Shown: positions 24,664 through 33,336, numbered from the stretch's first letter. The stretch is DNA of 51,933 nt from Spirirestis rafaelensis WJT71-NPBG6 (GCA_019359015.1 JAHHID010000053.1:1-51933), one strand, 5' to 3'. The notes: generated by a model from the sequence alone, not told the origin. A program made the numbers and translations.

Positions 24664-26997
24664 ATGAATATTTCATTAAAATCTGCATCCCGCAGTCTTA
24701 CTGTTGTGGCTTCTCTTTTATGCCTTGGCGGTTTTCTTAGCTTTATTAAGTCCGATGCCAAAATGAAGCCTTTAGCACTTAATATCATCGTTGCATCTGG
24801 TGCGATCGCGCTCTGTAATCAATTCTCTAGCCGATGGTATGAAGACGCTGCTAACAACCAACTGGCTGACATTGTTGCCAAACATGATAAAGAATGGCAA
24901 ACCCTAAACACTAAGCATCAACAACAATCGCAGGTTTTGAAGGAAACTGAGACGCTGCGAGATGAATTACAGCAGGAGTTTTCTAAAGCTAGTGATGAGA
25001 TTGTTCTTCAGAATCAGACCATCCAATTTTTGCAAGACAAAGTTAACCAGCTAGTTGTTAGCTTTGAAGTCAAAACTCAAGAATTAGATAGCAAGCTACA
25101 GCAAGAGGACATGCGATATCAGGAATTAATCGACGTTTTTAAAGGCTTAATATTTGAACATCTTAACGAGAGAATTTACAAGTTTTTCAATAGTTTAGAT
25201 GAATCAATCAGTAAAAAACTCGACAGTGAAGACTACCAAGCTATCCATGATAATTTAATACCTTTTAAAGATAAACTACAGCTTCACTATGATACTCACT
25301 GCGAATTACTCAGAAGCATAGATGAAATTGACGGTGATCTGCCTGATATTGTCACTGACATTTTGAGCATTTATTCTCGCGTCGTAGATGAGCAACAGGC
25401 ACTAAAAACACGCTTCAGAAACTTATTAAACCTTGATGAAAGACGCTCTCTAGAAGATGCCTACAATACCTTAGCTGACATGAGCAAGACTCATACACCT
25501 ATAGCCAAAGCTAAAGATTTACTTGGCGAATACAACGCTTTTCAAAAAAAACAGCTTAATAACCTAGGCGAACAGTTAGAGGATAATGTAAATTCTTTGT
25601 CAGAAATGCGAGGTCAAGTCTTTGATTTAATCGCTCAAATAGAGCAAATATCTCTAGAGAAAGTAGCCTTGAAAGATGAGCTAACCAAACTTAATCAGCC
25701 TCAAACTTGGAGGCTTGCCCAAGGCAGTAATGAGCTAACAAAAGGCAACATCATTATTAACTATTTTTGGAGTAAAGGCATAAAGCTTGACCGGGCTTTT
25801 ACGAATGGTGATGTCTATGAATCGAAAATCTACTTCCACACTGATAACAACCCGCGCACCATCGTTTTTAAAGAACTTAACGAACATTCAGAAGCGTTAC
25901 AGCAATTGTGTTTGACTCTTAAGCCTATTACTTTCGAGTGGGACGCTGATAAAGGTTTGATGGTAGCTTCATTAGTCTGGAAAGCCAGAGAGAAAGAAGA
26001 AAAGCTTGACGAATTATCTGATAAGGCAATTGAGCGTTTAGCGCGGTCTTGGGACACTTGGAAGAAACACGCTCTTAAGTGGAACCGCATTAGAATTACT
26101 GGCGGTAGTGGCGCGGGTAAGTCTCCTTTAACTGAAAAAATTATATCTGAACAGTTGCAGCACAAGAAAGCTAAAGGTGTCGATGCTATCAAACTGTATA
26201 ATCCGCAAGCTGGTAGCCGTAAAGACAATTGGAGTTTCCCCAGTGTTGGCAAAAATCACCAAGACAGCATTCGAGGTATTGCAGAACTAACCGCTTTGTG
26301 TGGACGCAAATATCAAGGCTCATTTGGTATCTGGATATTCGATGAGGTCGATAGCACTTTAAGGCAAGCGCCCGGTAAGAAAAGACCGACAGCAGATGAC
26401 CCGGAACCGGAACCAACAATGAGCGCTAATATGCTCTCAATCATTACCCAGATTGACCACACCTCACAAGCTGTCTTTTATCTAGGGCAAGGCGCTAACA
26501 CTGGCAAGATACCCAACACCACTAAGGGAGACTGGAATAATTTAGTAGCTATCCACATCAACGGGAACGCAAAAGACTACCTCAGACTTGCTGACCACCT
26601 CGACCCCGAAAGTAAAGAGAAGTTGGTAAAACAAGCTGACTTGCTACAGCGTTACTGCGACCGTAAAAACTTAGAATTGGGACTTGACCGAGTAGAACCG
26701 GGTGCTTACCGCTTTGCGTTGATTGATGAATATGGGGAGAAGCAATACTATGTCCTGCTACCACTGTTTAGTGCTGATGAGTTTCTTGATTCCCTCTCTA
26801 CCCCCGTCCAGAAAGAATCGCCTGTCGATAGTCCCTCCCCTACGGTATCCCTGCCACAAATCCAGTGCCCACACTGCGGTTCAGAAAAATTTCATAGGCA
26901 CTCTGCTGTCAAGGATGTGCATAAGTATAGATACTCATGCCTCAATGTTGACTGTAAGAAAACTTTTGTAGCAGACATATTAACTAACAGTAATTAA
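24664..26997 (+). CDS. Membrane-anchored P-loop ATPase with zinc ribbon
   Basis: 777 aa from the ATG at 24664 (GGGG five bases upstream); the in-frame TTG at 24652 is less likely. Two N-terminal hydrophobic segments (SLTVVASLLCLGGFLSF, LALNIIVASGAIAL) are followed by ~300 residues of coiled coil. The ATPase core has Walker A GGSGAGKS (480-487) and Walker B GIWIFDEVDS (Asp560, Glu561), then SQAVFYLGQGANTGKIPNTT. A C-terminal zinc ribbon, CPHCGSEKFHR..YSCLNVDC (~735-765), resembles those in IS1-type proteins. No VirD4/FtsK or ParA family match is certain. Position just upstream of the actin-like gene suggests a membrane motor or anchor for plasmid DNA (inferred). Confidence 0.7.
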   Translation: MNISLKSASRSLTVVASLLCLGGFLSFIKSDAKMKPLALNIIVASGAIALCNQFSSRWYEDAANNQLADIVAKHDKEWQTLNTKHQQQSQVLKETETLRDELQQEFSKASDEIVLQNQTIQFLQDKVNQLVVSFEVKTQELDSKLQQEDMRYQELIDVFKGLIFEHLNERIYKFFNSLDESISKKLDSEDYQAIHDNLIPFKDKLQLHYDTHCELLRSIDEIDGDLPDIVTDILSIYSRVVDEQQALKTRFRNLLNLDERRSLEDAYNTLADMSKTHTPIAKAKDLLGEYNAFQKKQLNNLGEQLEDNVNSLSEMRGQVFDLIAQIEQISLEKVALKDELTKLNQPQTWRLAQGSNELTKGNIIINYFWSKGIKLDRAFTNGDVYESKIYFHTDNNPRTIVFKELNEHSEALQQLCLTLKPITFEWDADKGLMVASLVWKAREKEEKLDELSDKAIERLARSWDTWKKHALKWNRIRITGGSGAGKSPLTEKIISEQLQHKKAKGVDAIKLYNPQAGSRKDNWSFPSVGKNHQDSIRGIAELTALCGRKYQGSFGIWIFDEVDSTLRQAPGKKRPTADDPEPEPTMSANMLSIITQIDHTSQAVFYLGQGANTGKIPNTTKGDWNNLVAIHINGNAKDYLRLADHLDPESKEKLVKQADLLQRYCDRKNLELGLDRVEPGAYRFALIDEYGEKQYYVLLPLFSADEFLDSLSTPVQKESPVDSPSPTVSLPQIQCPHCGSEKFHRHSAVKDVHKYRYSCLNVDCKKTFVADILTNSN

Positions 26998-27349
26998 GGA
27001 TTTATAGCTGTTGGGAAGGGTTTGGAATAGTCTTGGGATTTTCTAAACTCTCCCCAACATTTCCAAACTAACAGCCCGAAACCCTTGATTTTACGTATTG
27101 GGTTTTTGTTGGGTTCCCAATTGGGACGACGCATAGTAGGGGTACGCGGTTTTCCCAATTAATGTTAGTTGAATTTAACTTTATCCTTGGCGACTGTGTT
27201 TTAAAGCATTTATTCACTAACAGCAAGTTCCTAACTTTCTCCTAATAGTTCAGTCGCACTGCAATCAAAAAATTCTCAATAAAGGGCAAATGTGCAACGG
27301 GTGCGCGTCAGTAGACAAAAAAAGTAACAATTATCACTGGTAAACAATC
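26998..27349. promoter_or_regulatory. Repeat-rich region upstream of the actin-like gene, candidate centromere
   Basis: Contains many TTGGGA/TCCCAA half-sites: GTTGGGAAGGGTTTGGA, CTTGGGATTTT, TTGGGTTTTTGTTGGGTTCC, the perfect palindrome TCCCAATTGGGA (27115-27126) and TTTCCCAATTAATG. In type II partition loci the centromere is a cluster of repeats directly upstream of the actin gene, which fits this position. A terminator function for the preceding ATPase gene is also possible. No gene is seen. Confidence 0.45.
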
Positions 27350-28498
27350 ATGAATTTTGAAGCAAGCAACAGTCAGATCAGCAATCCCGCGTCAACTGTC
27401 GAATCAACCGAAGTTACACCAAAAATAACTAAGAAGCGTGTAGGAGGGGCGAACAACAAAGCGGTAGATTTCAGGTTAGATATTGATGCAGGAGCCAAGC
27501 GGATCAAGTGCCGTCTCAATGGGGTTTATAAATCTTTCCCTGCTGAGGCTAAAGAAATCAAGTCAGAAGTCCCTCTACGCAATGATGGTTGCTTTGGTTA
27601 TCGCAAGCGTAACTATGTAGTAGGTTCTGCCATCGACCGGGTAAACGGAACTCTTATTGTGTCAAGCCAAGATAATAAGCTGTCTCACTTGGATGTCTGG
27701 ATACTTGGCGCTCTGACTCACTACCGCAAGGTTTTAAAAACTTCTGTTGAGTCACGTCGCAGGAAAACTCAGCCCGTACAGATTAACTTATGGCTACGGG
27801 TCGTCACTCTTTCCAGTCCACAGCGCAAAGAATTGGATAAGATGCTCAAGCAAATATCTGATTTCACTTGGGAAGATTTAGATTTTAAAGTTAATGTCAA
27901 AGCTTGCGAATTCATTGATGAAGGCGAGGGTGCGGCGCTGGAAGTAGTGACACTTTACAATCACGAGCGCTTTCACTTGCTTGACCTTGGCGGTGGAACT
28001 ATTACCTTTACAACTTACGAATGGGGAGGGGATGAACTAAGCACAGTTGCTAAAACTCCTGTTAGTGGCGGTGGGATGACATCAATCATCAATCGGATAT
28101 TTAAGAGTTTGACCCGGACTGACAGAGGCGCTATCCAAGCCGAAAATATTGATATCCAGGAAGCGTTAGAGCTATCCCAGATTGGTGAGAATAACACTTG
28201 GCATGTACCACTAAGAAGTAGCGGGAAAGTTAAAGATATTTCATCAGAGGTTGATGGGGCACTGTCTGAATGGGTGGGAAATAACTACGCCATACAAAAA
28301 CTGTTTGACTCTATCTCTCAAAAGTTAGCCAAAGGTGAATACCTTTACTGTTCAGGCGGTGGTTTTGCTGTGGCTGTAATTGCTGAATGGTTGATGAAAT
28401 ATTTAAGCAACGGTATTGATGGAGCGCGGGTCAAAATCTTGGATAGTCCGCAAGACGTTAACTTGGCAGGTTTGAAACATCTTGATATTGCAGCTTAA
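27350..28498 (+). CDS. Actin-like ATPase, ParM/StbA type
   Basis: 382 aa. After a ~40-residue polar extension, the actin-fold motifs appear in order: phosphate 1 DFRLDIDAGAKRIKC (~40-54), the connecting ACEFIDEGEGAALEV, phosphate 2 LLDLGGGTITF (~210-220), and the adenosine loop YCSGGGFAVAV (~333-343). This is the ParM/StbA family, which forms filaments that push plasmid copies apart. A centromere-like repeat cluster lies directly upstream. No classical downstream parR is present; the RHH-like gene at 22961 is the nearest candidate adaptor. A decayed paralogue is at 38120-38533. Followed five bases later by a hairpin terminator. Confidence 0.85.
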   Translation: MNFEASNSQISNPASTVESTEVTPKITKKRVGGANNKAVDFRLDIDAGAKRIKCRLNGVYKSFPAEAKEIKSEVPLRNDGCFGYRKRNYVVGSAIDRVNGTLIVSSQDNKLSHLDVWILGALTHYRKVLKTSVESRRRKTQPVQINLWLRVVTLSSPQRKELDKMLKQISDFTWEDLDFKVNVKACEFIDEGEGAALEVVTLYNHERFHLLDLGGGTITFTTYEWGGDELSTVAKTPVSGGGMTSIINRIFKSLTRTDRGAIQAENIDIQEALELSQIGENNTWHVPLRSSGKVKDISSEVDGALSEWVGNNYAIQKLFDSISQKLAKGEYLYCSGGGFAVAVIAEWLMKYLSNGIDGARVKILDSPQDVNLAGLKHLDIAA

Positions 28499-28506
28499 TC
28501 AAAAAC

Positions 28507-28530
28507 CTGGGAAGCGGTCAAACTTCCCAG
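28507..28530 (+). terminator. Hairpin after the actin-like gene
   Basis: CTGGGAAG (28507-28514), loop CGGTCAAA, CTTCCCAG (28523-28530). No strong T-run follows. The same structure, preserved by a G-U pair, follows the decayed actin copy at 38541-38566, which supports function. Confidence 0.55.
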
Positions 28531-28563
28531 TAGACTACTATTAATATCCTTGTTTTTTGACTG

Positions 28564-28797
28564 CTAGTTAAAATTACCTGCTTTTTTAACTACTTCCTTT
28601 AACTCTTCATAGGTAAGACTATCGTTTTTGTCTAAATTACTCTGTGCTAGTAACTCCTGAGGAGTATTGGTACTTGTTTCTAATGAGAGGATTGCACTTA
28701 AGCCAGGACTTAAAAAAATCTCATTAAGGGATACTTTGCCATCTTGATCGCGATCTAAGGCATCAAAAAGAGATCGAAGCTCTTGCTCGGTTGCCAT
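28564..28797 (-). CDS. EF-hand calcium-binding protein
   Basis: 77 aa; AGGTAG nine bases upstream of the ATG at 28797. Two EF-hands: DRDQDGKVSLNE is a canonical 12-residue loop (Asp, Asp, Asp, Gly, Glu in the expected places), and a second, less canonical loop, DKNDSLTYEE, lies 40 residues later. A small cytoplasmic calcium sensor or buffer. It lies on the minus strand inside the plus-strand segregation cassette, converging with the actin gene. Confidence 0.8.
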   Translation of the reverse strand: MATEQELRSLFDALDRDQDGKVSLNEIFLSPGLSAILSLETSTNTPQELLAQSNLDKNDSLTYEELKEVVKKAGNFN

Positions 28798-28866
28798 AAG
28801 TTTCTACCTGAATTAATTTTTCAATCTAATATCCCCTACACTCTACGCAAAGGATTCTTAAATCAT

Positions 28867-29358
28867 ATGGCATGGAATCAACGAAACGATAACATCCAAG
28901 GGTATATATACTTATTTAAGGCAAAAGGTTTTCATGGTTGGTTGCCTGGATGCGTATTAGGACGTTACAAAATCGGTCTCAGCCGCAATCCAGAATCAAG
29001 ACTCGACATATTAATTAGCAACCAACCGCCTACAGATTACGAAGTTATTCGGATTATTGAAGTTGAGGATATGGCGACGGCTGAAAGCTCTATCCACCAA
29101 CAATTTAAAGCTTACAACGTCAAACTAGCTAAAAGTAGAGAATGGTTTGATTTGTTGCCGTGGCAAGTAGTTATGGTGCATCTGGCTTTTAATAAATATG
29201 AGGCTAGGCGGTGGAGTGCGTCAGAAATTCCACTAAAAGCGATCGCTGGGGGACTGATAGCGCTTCTAGGTGTGGGAATGCTGATTGGGCAAAGCTTTCA
29301 ACCGGAACCTACCAAAGCGATAAATCAGACAAGAATCATCGGTGAGAGGTTAAGATAA
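28867..29358 (+). CDS. GIY-YIG/MUG113-type protein with membrane tail altered by IS insertion
   Basis: 163 aa from the ATG at 28867. Residues ~10-100 resemble the T5orf172/MUG113 branch of GIY-YIG-like domains: GYIYLFKAKGF, GRYKIGLSRNPESRL, VEDMATAESSIHQQFKAYNV and REWFDL. A C-terminal hydrophobic segment AIAGGLIALLGVGMLIGQSF should anchor it in the membrane. The last codons (IIGERLR) are read from the terminal repeat of the IS element at 29337; without the insertion the frame would continue past 30963 as R-IEKSVKLK-stop. A decayed paralogue is at 38614-39035, also after an actin gene, so the pair probably works together. Confidence 0.75.
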   Translation: MAWNQRNDNIQGYIYLFKAKGFHGWLPGCVLGRYKIGLSRNPESRLDILISNQPPTDYEVIRIIEVEDMATAESSIHQQFKAYNVKLAKSREWFDLLPWQVVMVHLAFNKYEARRWSASEIPLKAIAGGLIALLGVGMLIGQSFQPEPTKAINQTRIIGERLR

Positions 29359-29403
29359 AGCCCCTTTTGTCAATCAGTTAAAATACTCAAAATAGTCTTA
29401 TTG

Positions 29404-29481
29404 AAAATGATAATCGTGCGTGGGTAGGGGGAAGGAAGCAAGCGCCGCTTGCCTCCTTCCCCCTATTTGATTATCATTATC
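29404..29481. repeat. GC-rich palindrome flanked by Fur-box-like half-sites
   Basis: A 19-bp stem (29425-29443 with 29447-29465, one mismatch, loop GCC) made of TAGGGGGAAGGAAGCAAGC and its complement. It is flanked by AAAATGATAATC at 29404-29415 and GATTATCATTATC at 29469-29481; the latter equals, in reverse, GATAATGATAATC, the first 13 bases of the Fur-box consensus. It lies inside the IS, upstream of the transposase. A similar unit is at 51843-51903. Could be a small nested palindromic element, a terminator that blocks read-through into the IS, or an iron-responsive site. Confidence 0.5.
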
Positions 29482-29613
29482 TTTAAAGTTTTTGACAACT
29501 TAAATAGGGGATGAAAAAGTATTGTAACGAGAGAATAAATTTGTCAAAAGTGGGCTTAATTCTTAGGTAAATTCAATTATCAAACGAGGGAATGAAAAAT
29601 TTGGTTTACCGCC

Positions 29614-30921
29614 ATGTCAAAGCGACCAAAAGTCAACTCTGACCACGCACAACGATATCATACTCCGACTATAGATAATGAAGTCATCGCCAAACACTTA
29701 GAGGCTTTATTAACTCCAGCAGTTTATGCTCAACAAAAATATTATAAGCAGTTAGGATTACGAGATAGAATTCTGAATTTATCATTTATGATAGCAGCAG
29801 TATTAACACTGTTGTGGCGACAAGTTCCTGGCATTCAAGAGTTGAATCGTCTGTTAGCACGAGAAGGTTTATTATGGTGTCCTGTTACTAAAGTTGCCCA
29901 ACAATCTCTTTCTGAAAGATTTTTAGTATTCCCATCTGAATTATTTGAGCGAGTATTTAAAGACTTATTGCCTCGGTTACAACTAAATTGGCAACAAAGA
30001 CTCAGGCGACCACTACCAGATAGTGTTAAGCTTGCACTCCATAATTTTGAGCGAATTTGGATTGCTGATGGGTCAACCCTAGAAGCCTTATTTCGCAAGC
30101 TAAAAAGCCTGGAAGACCTAAAGACAGGACAGTTAGCCGGGAAAATTTGTACAGTTATTGATTTGGTAACTCGTTTACCCGTTGAAGTTTGGTTTCACAC
30201 TAATCCAGCAGCATCGGACACTAATTTTGAAGCGGAATTATTAAATTTACTGCCTGCCAAAACTCTGATTTTACTTGACAGAGGTTTTTATCATTTCCAA
30301 TTTTTACAACAACTTATTAACCAAGAAGTCAATTTTATTACTCGTTTAAAAGCCAAGGCTTCTGTTAAATACTTAAATATTTTCAGCTATGACCATTCGC
30401 TCAAAGATCGATTGATTAAACTTGGAACTGTTCGTCGTGGCGCACCAGTTTTAACTTTACGCTTAATTGAAATAAAGGTTGGTAAAACTAGTTATTCTTA
30501 CATTACTTCTGTTCTCGACCCGGCAATATTACCTCCCTATGTCGTGGCAGATTTATATCGAAGAAGATGGAGAATTGAAGAAGCTTTTTACTCGGTTAAA
30601 CGTTTATTGGGGCTGTCTTATTTGTGGACTGGCTCTATTAATGGTGTCAAATTACAGGTGTGGTCTACTTGGCTGTTTTATGCAGTATTAGTTGACTTGG
30701 GAGATGCGATAGCTGATGAATTAGCTTTACCATTTGACCGCATTTCTTTGGAGATGATTTTTCGTGGCTTGTACCATTTTAGTGTCGCCTATGACAAAGG
30801 TAAGGCGGATGACCCTATTAAGTACTTTGCTGCCAAAGAAAATCAAGATTTAGGGGTAGTTAAAGCCCTGCGAAAACCAGTCTCCAAGCTGGATTTATCC
30901 CCTTTTCCTGCACCCTCTTGA
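29614..30921 (+). CDS. IS4-family transposase
   Basis: 435 aa with DDE catalytic motifs: WIADGSTLE (first Asp), LILLDRGFYHFQFL (second Asp) and the IS4 signature YRRRWRIEEAFYSVKRLLGL (Tyr-2-Arg-3-Glu-6-Lys type). Both terminal repeats and the target duplication are present, so it is probably active or recently active. It does the cut-and-paste reaction on its own ends. Confidence 0.92.
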   Translation: MSKRPKVNSDHAQRYHTPTIDNEVIAKHLEALLTPAVYAQQKYYKQLGLRDRILNLSFMIAAVLTLLWRQVPGIQELNRLLAREGLLWCPVTKVAQQSLSERFLVFPSELFERVFKDLLPRLQLNWQQRLRRPLPDSVKLALHNFERIWIADGSTLEALFRKLKSLEDLKTGQLAGKICTVIDLVTRLPVEVWFHTNPAASDTNFEAELLNLLPAKTLILLDRGFYHFQFLQQLINQEVNFITRLKAKASVKYLNIFSYDHSLKDRLIKLGTVRRGAPVLTLRLIEIKVGKTSYSYITSVLDPAILPPYVVADLYRRRWRIEEAFYSVKRLLGLSYLWTGSINGVKLQVWSTWLFYAVLVDLGDAIADELALPFDRISLEMIFRGLYHFSVAYDKGKADDPIKYFAAKENQDLGVVKALRKPVSKLDLSPFPAPS

Positions 30922-31126
30922 CAAAAGTGCAATCACTCTAACCTCTCACTGATGGACAAGAATCGAAAAATCAGTCAAATTAAAATAATACGGTTTACAT
31001 TTTCGTCAATGGAAAATTAACTTTGTGAAATCATTGCTAAATTATCGTAAAAATACAACTTTTAACCCATGTAATAACACTTAGGTTAATAAACTTGTTG
31101 TATACCATCAAACTAACAAACTAAGA

Positions 31127-31369
31127 ATGATTGATATACTAGTTCAAATTTATCGGAATAAAGAATTAAAGGTTTGTTTAGATTCTTATAGATTAGATTT
31201 TGCAGCTACACCGAGAGTAGGCGATTTTATTGCCAAACACGTTGGGATAGAAGGTTCTAGTGATTGTTATGTTGAAAGAGTTGTATTTATACCTAAGTTA
31301 AATAACAGTGGAGATGCTGATGTGTTTTTAAAATGTGTTCAGACAGAAATAGATCCAAATCGCCTGTAG
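31127..31369 (+). CDS. Small protein, unknown
   Basis: 80 aa, ATG start, no clear Shine-Dalgarno sequence. β-rich N-terminus (MIDILVQIYRNKELKVCLDS) and a central VGDFIAKHVGIEGSSDCYVE. Not recognised. AT-rich. It lies between the IS and a copy of the membrane-tail sequence. Confidence 0.45.
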   Translation: MIDILVQIYRNKELKVCLDSYRLDFAATPRVGDFIAKHVGIEGSSDCYVERVVFIPKLNNSGDADVFLKCVQTEIDPNRL

Positions 31370-31686
31370 CTGAATAACAGAACAAAAACAACATAAAAAT
31401 AGATAGTGCGTCAACACCCGTTATCGCCCACAATCCGATATCAACGAAAGCGATCGCAGGTGGACTGATAGCGCTGTTAGGTGTGGGGATGCTGATTGGG
31501 CAAAGTTTCCAACCCGAACCGATAAGCCAAACGAAGTTACAGAAGGTGAAAATTAAATAGATTGCTAATACCTCGCTATTCACCATATGGTGAGGTATTA
31601 ATCAATTCTTTTTATCGTTTTAATCACTTTAAATAATAGATTTTATTTATGTAAAAATAATAAAAGTCGGCTTTTAATTAACCTCT
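31370..31686 (+). pseudogene. Second copy of the GIY-YIG membrane tail in non-coding DNA
   Basis: 31441-31560 encodes, in frame to a stop, STKAIAGGLIALLGVGMLIG then QSFQPEPISQTKLQKVKIK, nearly the tail of the protein at 28867-29358 as it would read without the IS. No start codon with the domain precedes it, so it is a fragment. The palindrome-like ATACCTC..GAGGTATT (about 31567-31599) follows. The rest of the interval is AT-rich without a gene. Confidence 0.6.
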
Positions 31687-31932
31687 ATGAATAGATATCT
31701 TACTGTCACATCAAAACCTGTTAAAACTCAGATTAAATGTATAGAAGCGGTTATTGAATGCTTTCGTCGCCCAGGATGTAAATATACTAGTGCTTTATTA
31801 GTTAAAGAGATAAAACTATATAGTGCATCCAATGTCAGTCATTGTTTAAAGAAATTAAGAAATGCGGGAATGATAGGCGCTGATTGGGACAGCCGTAAAG
31901 CTTCTTTTGTTTATTACAATATTAAGCTTTGA
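31687..31932 (+). CDS. Small winged-helix-like protein
   Basis: 81 aa. The pattern AVIECFRRPGCKYTSALLVK, SASNVSHCLKKLRNAGMIGA and ASFVYYNIK has the helix, recognition-helix (SNVSHCLKKLRN) and β-wing layout of small winged-helix DNA-binding domains. No exact family. Followed directly by another fragment of the membrane-tail repeat. Confidence 0.5.
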   Translation: MNRYLTVTSKPVKTQIKCIEAVIECFRRPGCKYTSALLVKEIKLYSASNVSHCLKKLRNAGMIGADWDSRKASFVYYNIKL

Positions 31933-31956
31933 AAAACTTATAGTAAATGTGCGTTC

Positions 31957-32020
31957 GCAGGTGGACTGATAGCGCTGTTAGGTGTGGGAATGCTGATAAG
32001 GCAAAGTTTTCAGCCACAAT
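31957..32020 (+). repeat. Third copy of the membrane-tail sequence
   Basis: GCAGGTGGACTGATAGCGCT and following bases repeat 31457-31520 and, with more changes, 29247-29308 (encoding AGGLIALLGVGMLI-QSFQP). Part of it is fused in frame to the small gene that follows, but a better start for that gene lies downstream at 32077. Confidence 0.65.
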
Positions 32021-32076
32021 ACAATGTACTGGGAAAATCCTTAAAATCTACCAATGGTGCAGAGCGAGAAAATAAA

Positions 32077-32277
32077 ATGAAACCAAAAACACGGGATGCA
32101 TTGTTAAAAGCTTACGCACAATTACACCAAATCATTGAAGATTTATATCAAGCCCATGATGATGCTGTGGCAAATAATGATGATGATGACGCTAGCTTAT
32201 TGGTTAGTAGAGCCGATAGACTTTATATAGAAGTAGAAAATTTAGAACTAATCATCTCAGAAATGGAAGAAAAATGA
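32077..32277 (+). CDS. Small acidic helical protein
   Basis: 66 aa from the ATG at 32077, chosen because the upstream part of the frame is the tail repeat. Helical, with an acidic run AHDDAVANNDDDDAS. Its stop overlaps the next ATG (ATGA, 32274-32277), implying a coupled pair. Unknown function; the pair lies just upstream of the minimal recombinase at 32533. Confidence 0.6.
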   Translation: MKPKTRDALLKAYAQLHQIIEDLYQAHDDAVANNDDDDASLLVSRADRLYIEVENLELIISEMEEK

Positions 32278-32465
32278 AGACAATTGAAGATTTAAGAACT
32301 CGGATTAAGGAACTTAGCGGACAAGCTGTCAATTTCAGTAAAAAAGCGACGGAATTATGTTTAACTGACCGAGTACAAGCCAAACAGTATAGGCAACAAG
32401 CAAAAGAAGCTATTGATAGATGTGAAGTATTGAGACAAGAAATTAAACGTCAACAAGTAGTTTAA
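32274..32465 (+). CDS. Small coiled-coil protein
   Basis: 63 aa, coupled to the previous gene by ATGA. Sequence TIEDLRTRIKELSGQAVNFS followed by a Gln/Lys/Arg-rich helix (AKQYRQQAKEAIDRCEVLRQ) suggests a coiled coil. Not recognised. Possibly in one transcript with the recombinase 68 bp downstream. Confidence 0.6.
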   Translation: MKTIEDLRTRIKELSGQAVNFSKKATELCLTDRVQAKQYRQQAKEAIDRCEVLRQEIKRQQVV

Positions 32466-32532
32466 TTACAAGTAAAAATAACGTCTCAAACTGTTGTACC
32501 TTGTGGGTTACAGCAGTTTTTGTTTAAGCGCA

Positions 32533-33189
32533 ATGAAAATAAACAGGCACGGACGCGCTAAAATTCTCAGGCAGTCAGAGATACAGCTAGTTTTTAGTCA
32601 CGGGTTAGAGTCAGAGCGTGATAAAACCCTGTTTGGCGTGTGCCTGTTTACTGCTGCAAGAATCCGTGAAGCGTGTACCCTGCTGACTGAGGACATTTAC
32701 ACCCCAAACGGCAAAGTTAGACCACGGCTGATAATTCGCAAAGCCAACACCAAGGGCAAGTTAGCAACGCGGTCTATCCCTGTTATTGAAGATTTACGGC
32801 AATTGCTGAATAATTATTATCCAATTAGCGGTGATATTTATCTGTTTCCCGGTCGCAGCAACGGACATATCAGCCATGACTCAGCAGCAAGAATTTTACG
32901 TATGGCTTGTAAACAAGTCGGGATAATTGGCGTAAGTACCCACAGCTTCAGGCGTACTGCTTTAACCCAGATGAGCAATGCTGGCATTCCCTTACGAGTA
33001 ATTCAGGAGATATCCGGGCATAGGAACTTAGAGCAGTTACAGAAATACTTGGAAGTCAGTGATGAGCAGGTTTTAGGGGCCGCTGCGTCTTTGTCGATGT
33101 TGTCTCCTGTTGGCGAAAATGTCGGTAAATTAGACTACATTTTTATAAAAGCCCCCAGGCGTGCTACTGGAGGCGGAGGCAAAGAATGA
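32533..33189 (+). CDS. Minimal tyrosine recombinase, paralogue of 20772-21437
   Basis: 218 aa from the ATG at 32533, which aligns with the paralogue's start (MKINRHGRAK against MKIDRHGKAK); the frame is open upstream to 32494. Catalytic residues: Arg43 (AARIRE), Lys74/76 (ANTKGKLATRSIP), His137-x-x-Arg140 (THSFRR), His163 (SGHRNLEQ) and Tyr172 (LQKYLE). It lacks an N-terminal core-binding domain, like its paralogue. The two may act on related sites, or as a heteromeric pair like XerC/XerD, but their small size is unusual. Confidence 0.87.
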   Translation: MKINRHGRAKILRQSEIQLVFSHGLESERDKTLFGVCLFTAARIREACTLLTEDIYTPNGKVRPRLIIRKANTKGKLATRSIPVIEDLRQLLNNYYPISGDIYLFPGRSNGHISHDSAARILRMACKQVGIIGVSTHSFRRTALTQMSNAGIPLRVIQEISGHRNLEQLQKYLEVSDEQVLGAAASLSMLSPVGENVGKLDYIFIKAPRRATGGGGKE

Positions 33190-33336
33190 ATACCTTTGTG
33201 CTTCCCACTATTGCGATGAATTCTGAGAAATTTCTGAGGTTTTACTAGTGCGATCACACAAAGTATCAAAAAAGAGCTACGTGTGCTGAATGAAGGTTTG
33301 CTACTTAACTAAACTGCACAGGGGTATCCTAGGCAG

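Larger units (their letters stand above)
29337..30954 (+). mobile_element. IS4-family insertion sequence, complete
   Basis: 1618 bp. Imperfect terminal inverted repeats of ~34 bp begin CATCGGTGAGAGGTTA at the left and end in the complement of CATCAGTGAGAGGTTA at the right; both continue to TTTTGTCAA. A 9-bp target duplication GACAAGAAT flanks it at 29328-29336 and 30955-30963. The transposase reading frame is intact. A related 3' end remnant lies at 47636-47816. The intact frame and exact target duplication suggest recent insertion. Confidence 0.9.
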
